Shown one piece after another: positions 63,767 to 64,000 of a stretch of 64,000 bases of DNA. The position numbers were made by a program, and so were the translations under genes. The stretch is from Siphonodentalium dalli (Eukaryota; Mollusca; Scaphopoda; Gadilida; Siphonodentaliidae): contig CP136061.1 in the NCBI GenBank assembly GCA_032622095.1, forward strand, positions 46,633,797 through 46,697,796, written 5' to 3'. Within the stretch, counting starts at the first letter, position 1, and each line of letters opens with the position of its first letter. The notes under the pieces are model-generated. The model saw only the letters and a list, made by a program, of their open reading frames with translations, was not told the DNA's origin and did not search any database.

Positions 63767-64000
63767 GACGTGTTTTACATAACATTACATGTTGAGCATT
63801 ACTGTCTCTTAACATGTTGAGTGCCGGCTATACTAGTAAGTATTTCGTACTACACTATTATGACTATATTCCAGGGTGCCACTATGGGTTATCTCGTACT
63901 TTATATGGGGTCTAGATATTCTGCTGTAGAAATTTAAGAAATTGAGTTCCCCACATAAACATGATTTCAACCATTTCAGGAAGCTCAAATATATGCTGAT

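Overview
The window is animal nuclear DNA: AT-rich, with long introns, GT-AG splice sites and very dense transposon debris. Gene content and repeat style (a tRNA-derived SINE, CR1/L2-type LINEs, and repeats translating around 'ATGGCCGCCAGCAGCCATCTTGG') suggest a marine lophotrochozoan, most likely a bivalve mollusc. That assignment is inference from style, not from a search.

Three conserved genes can be rebuilt by joining exons, and all belong to the ubiquitin-proteasome system. (1) PSMA5 (20S proteasome alpha-5), minus strand: only its first coding exon is present at the left edge. (2) FBXO7 (F-box/FP-domain SCF subunit related to the proteasome regulator PI31), plus strand, 7472-26516: ten exons and 489 codons plus stop, complete. 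(3) UBA3 (catalytic subunit of the NEDD8-activating enzyme), minus strand, 63230-41262: fifteen exons and 437 codons plus stop, complete with ATP loop, catalytic cysteine and zinc cysteines. FBXO7 would recruit substrates to a cullin-RING ligase that needs NEDD8 activated by UBA3, and the proteasome containing PSMA5 is where such substrates end. A possible first exon of an unidentified plus-strand gene lies at 34122-34181.

Layout: 1-343 PSMA5 start; 344-7471 PSMA5/FBXO7 divergent intergenic region filled with hAT-like elements (one nested in another) and a 146-bp element with a 9-bp target duplication; 7472-26516 FBXO7, with introns carrying a SINE, a dead LINE, repeated hairpin MITEs and a 122-bp tandem array; 26517-34121 intergenic repeats and minisatellites; 34122-34181 orphan exon; 36222-41256 a 5-kb foldback element with arms over 1 kb around a degenerate tandem core, whose right end lies 5 bp beyond the UBA3 stop codon; 41262-63230 UBA3, with a hAT element, several MITE families and an antisense LINE reverse transcriptase ORF in its introns.

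The most unusual signals are: (a) repeated local duplications of exon ends, often with their splice sites (FBXO7 exon 2; UBA3 exons 4, 8, 10; weaker at exons 7 and 14); (b) the large foldback element abutting the UBA3 coding region; (c) two abundant non-autonomous families built of two successive hairpins, one with 8-bp target duplications and one with TTAA-type ends; (d) a hAT copy with an internal 601-bp tandem duplication and a perfect 8-bp target duplication; and (e) a perfect 67-bp-arm palindrome. No rRNA, CRISPR array or prokaryotic gene is seen.
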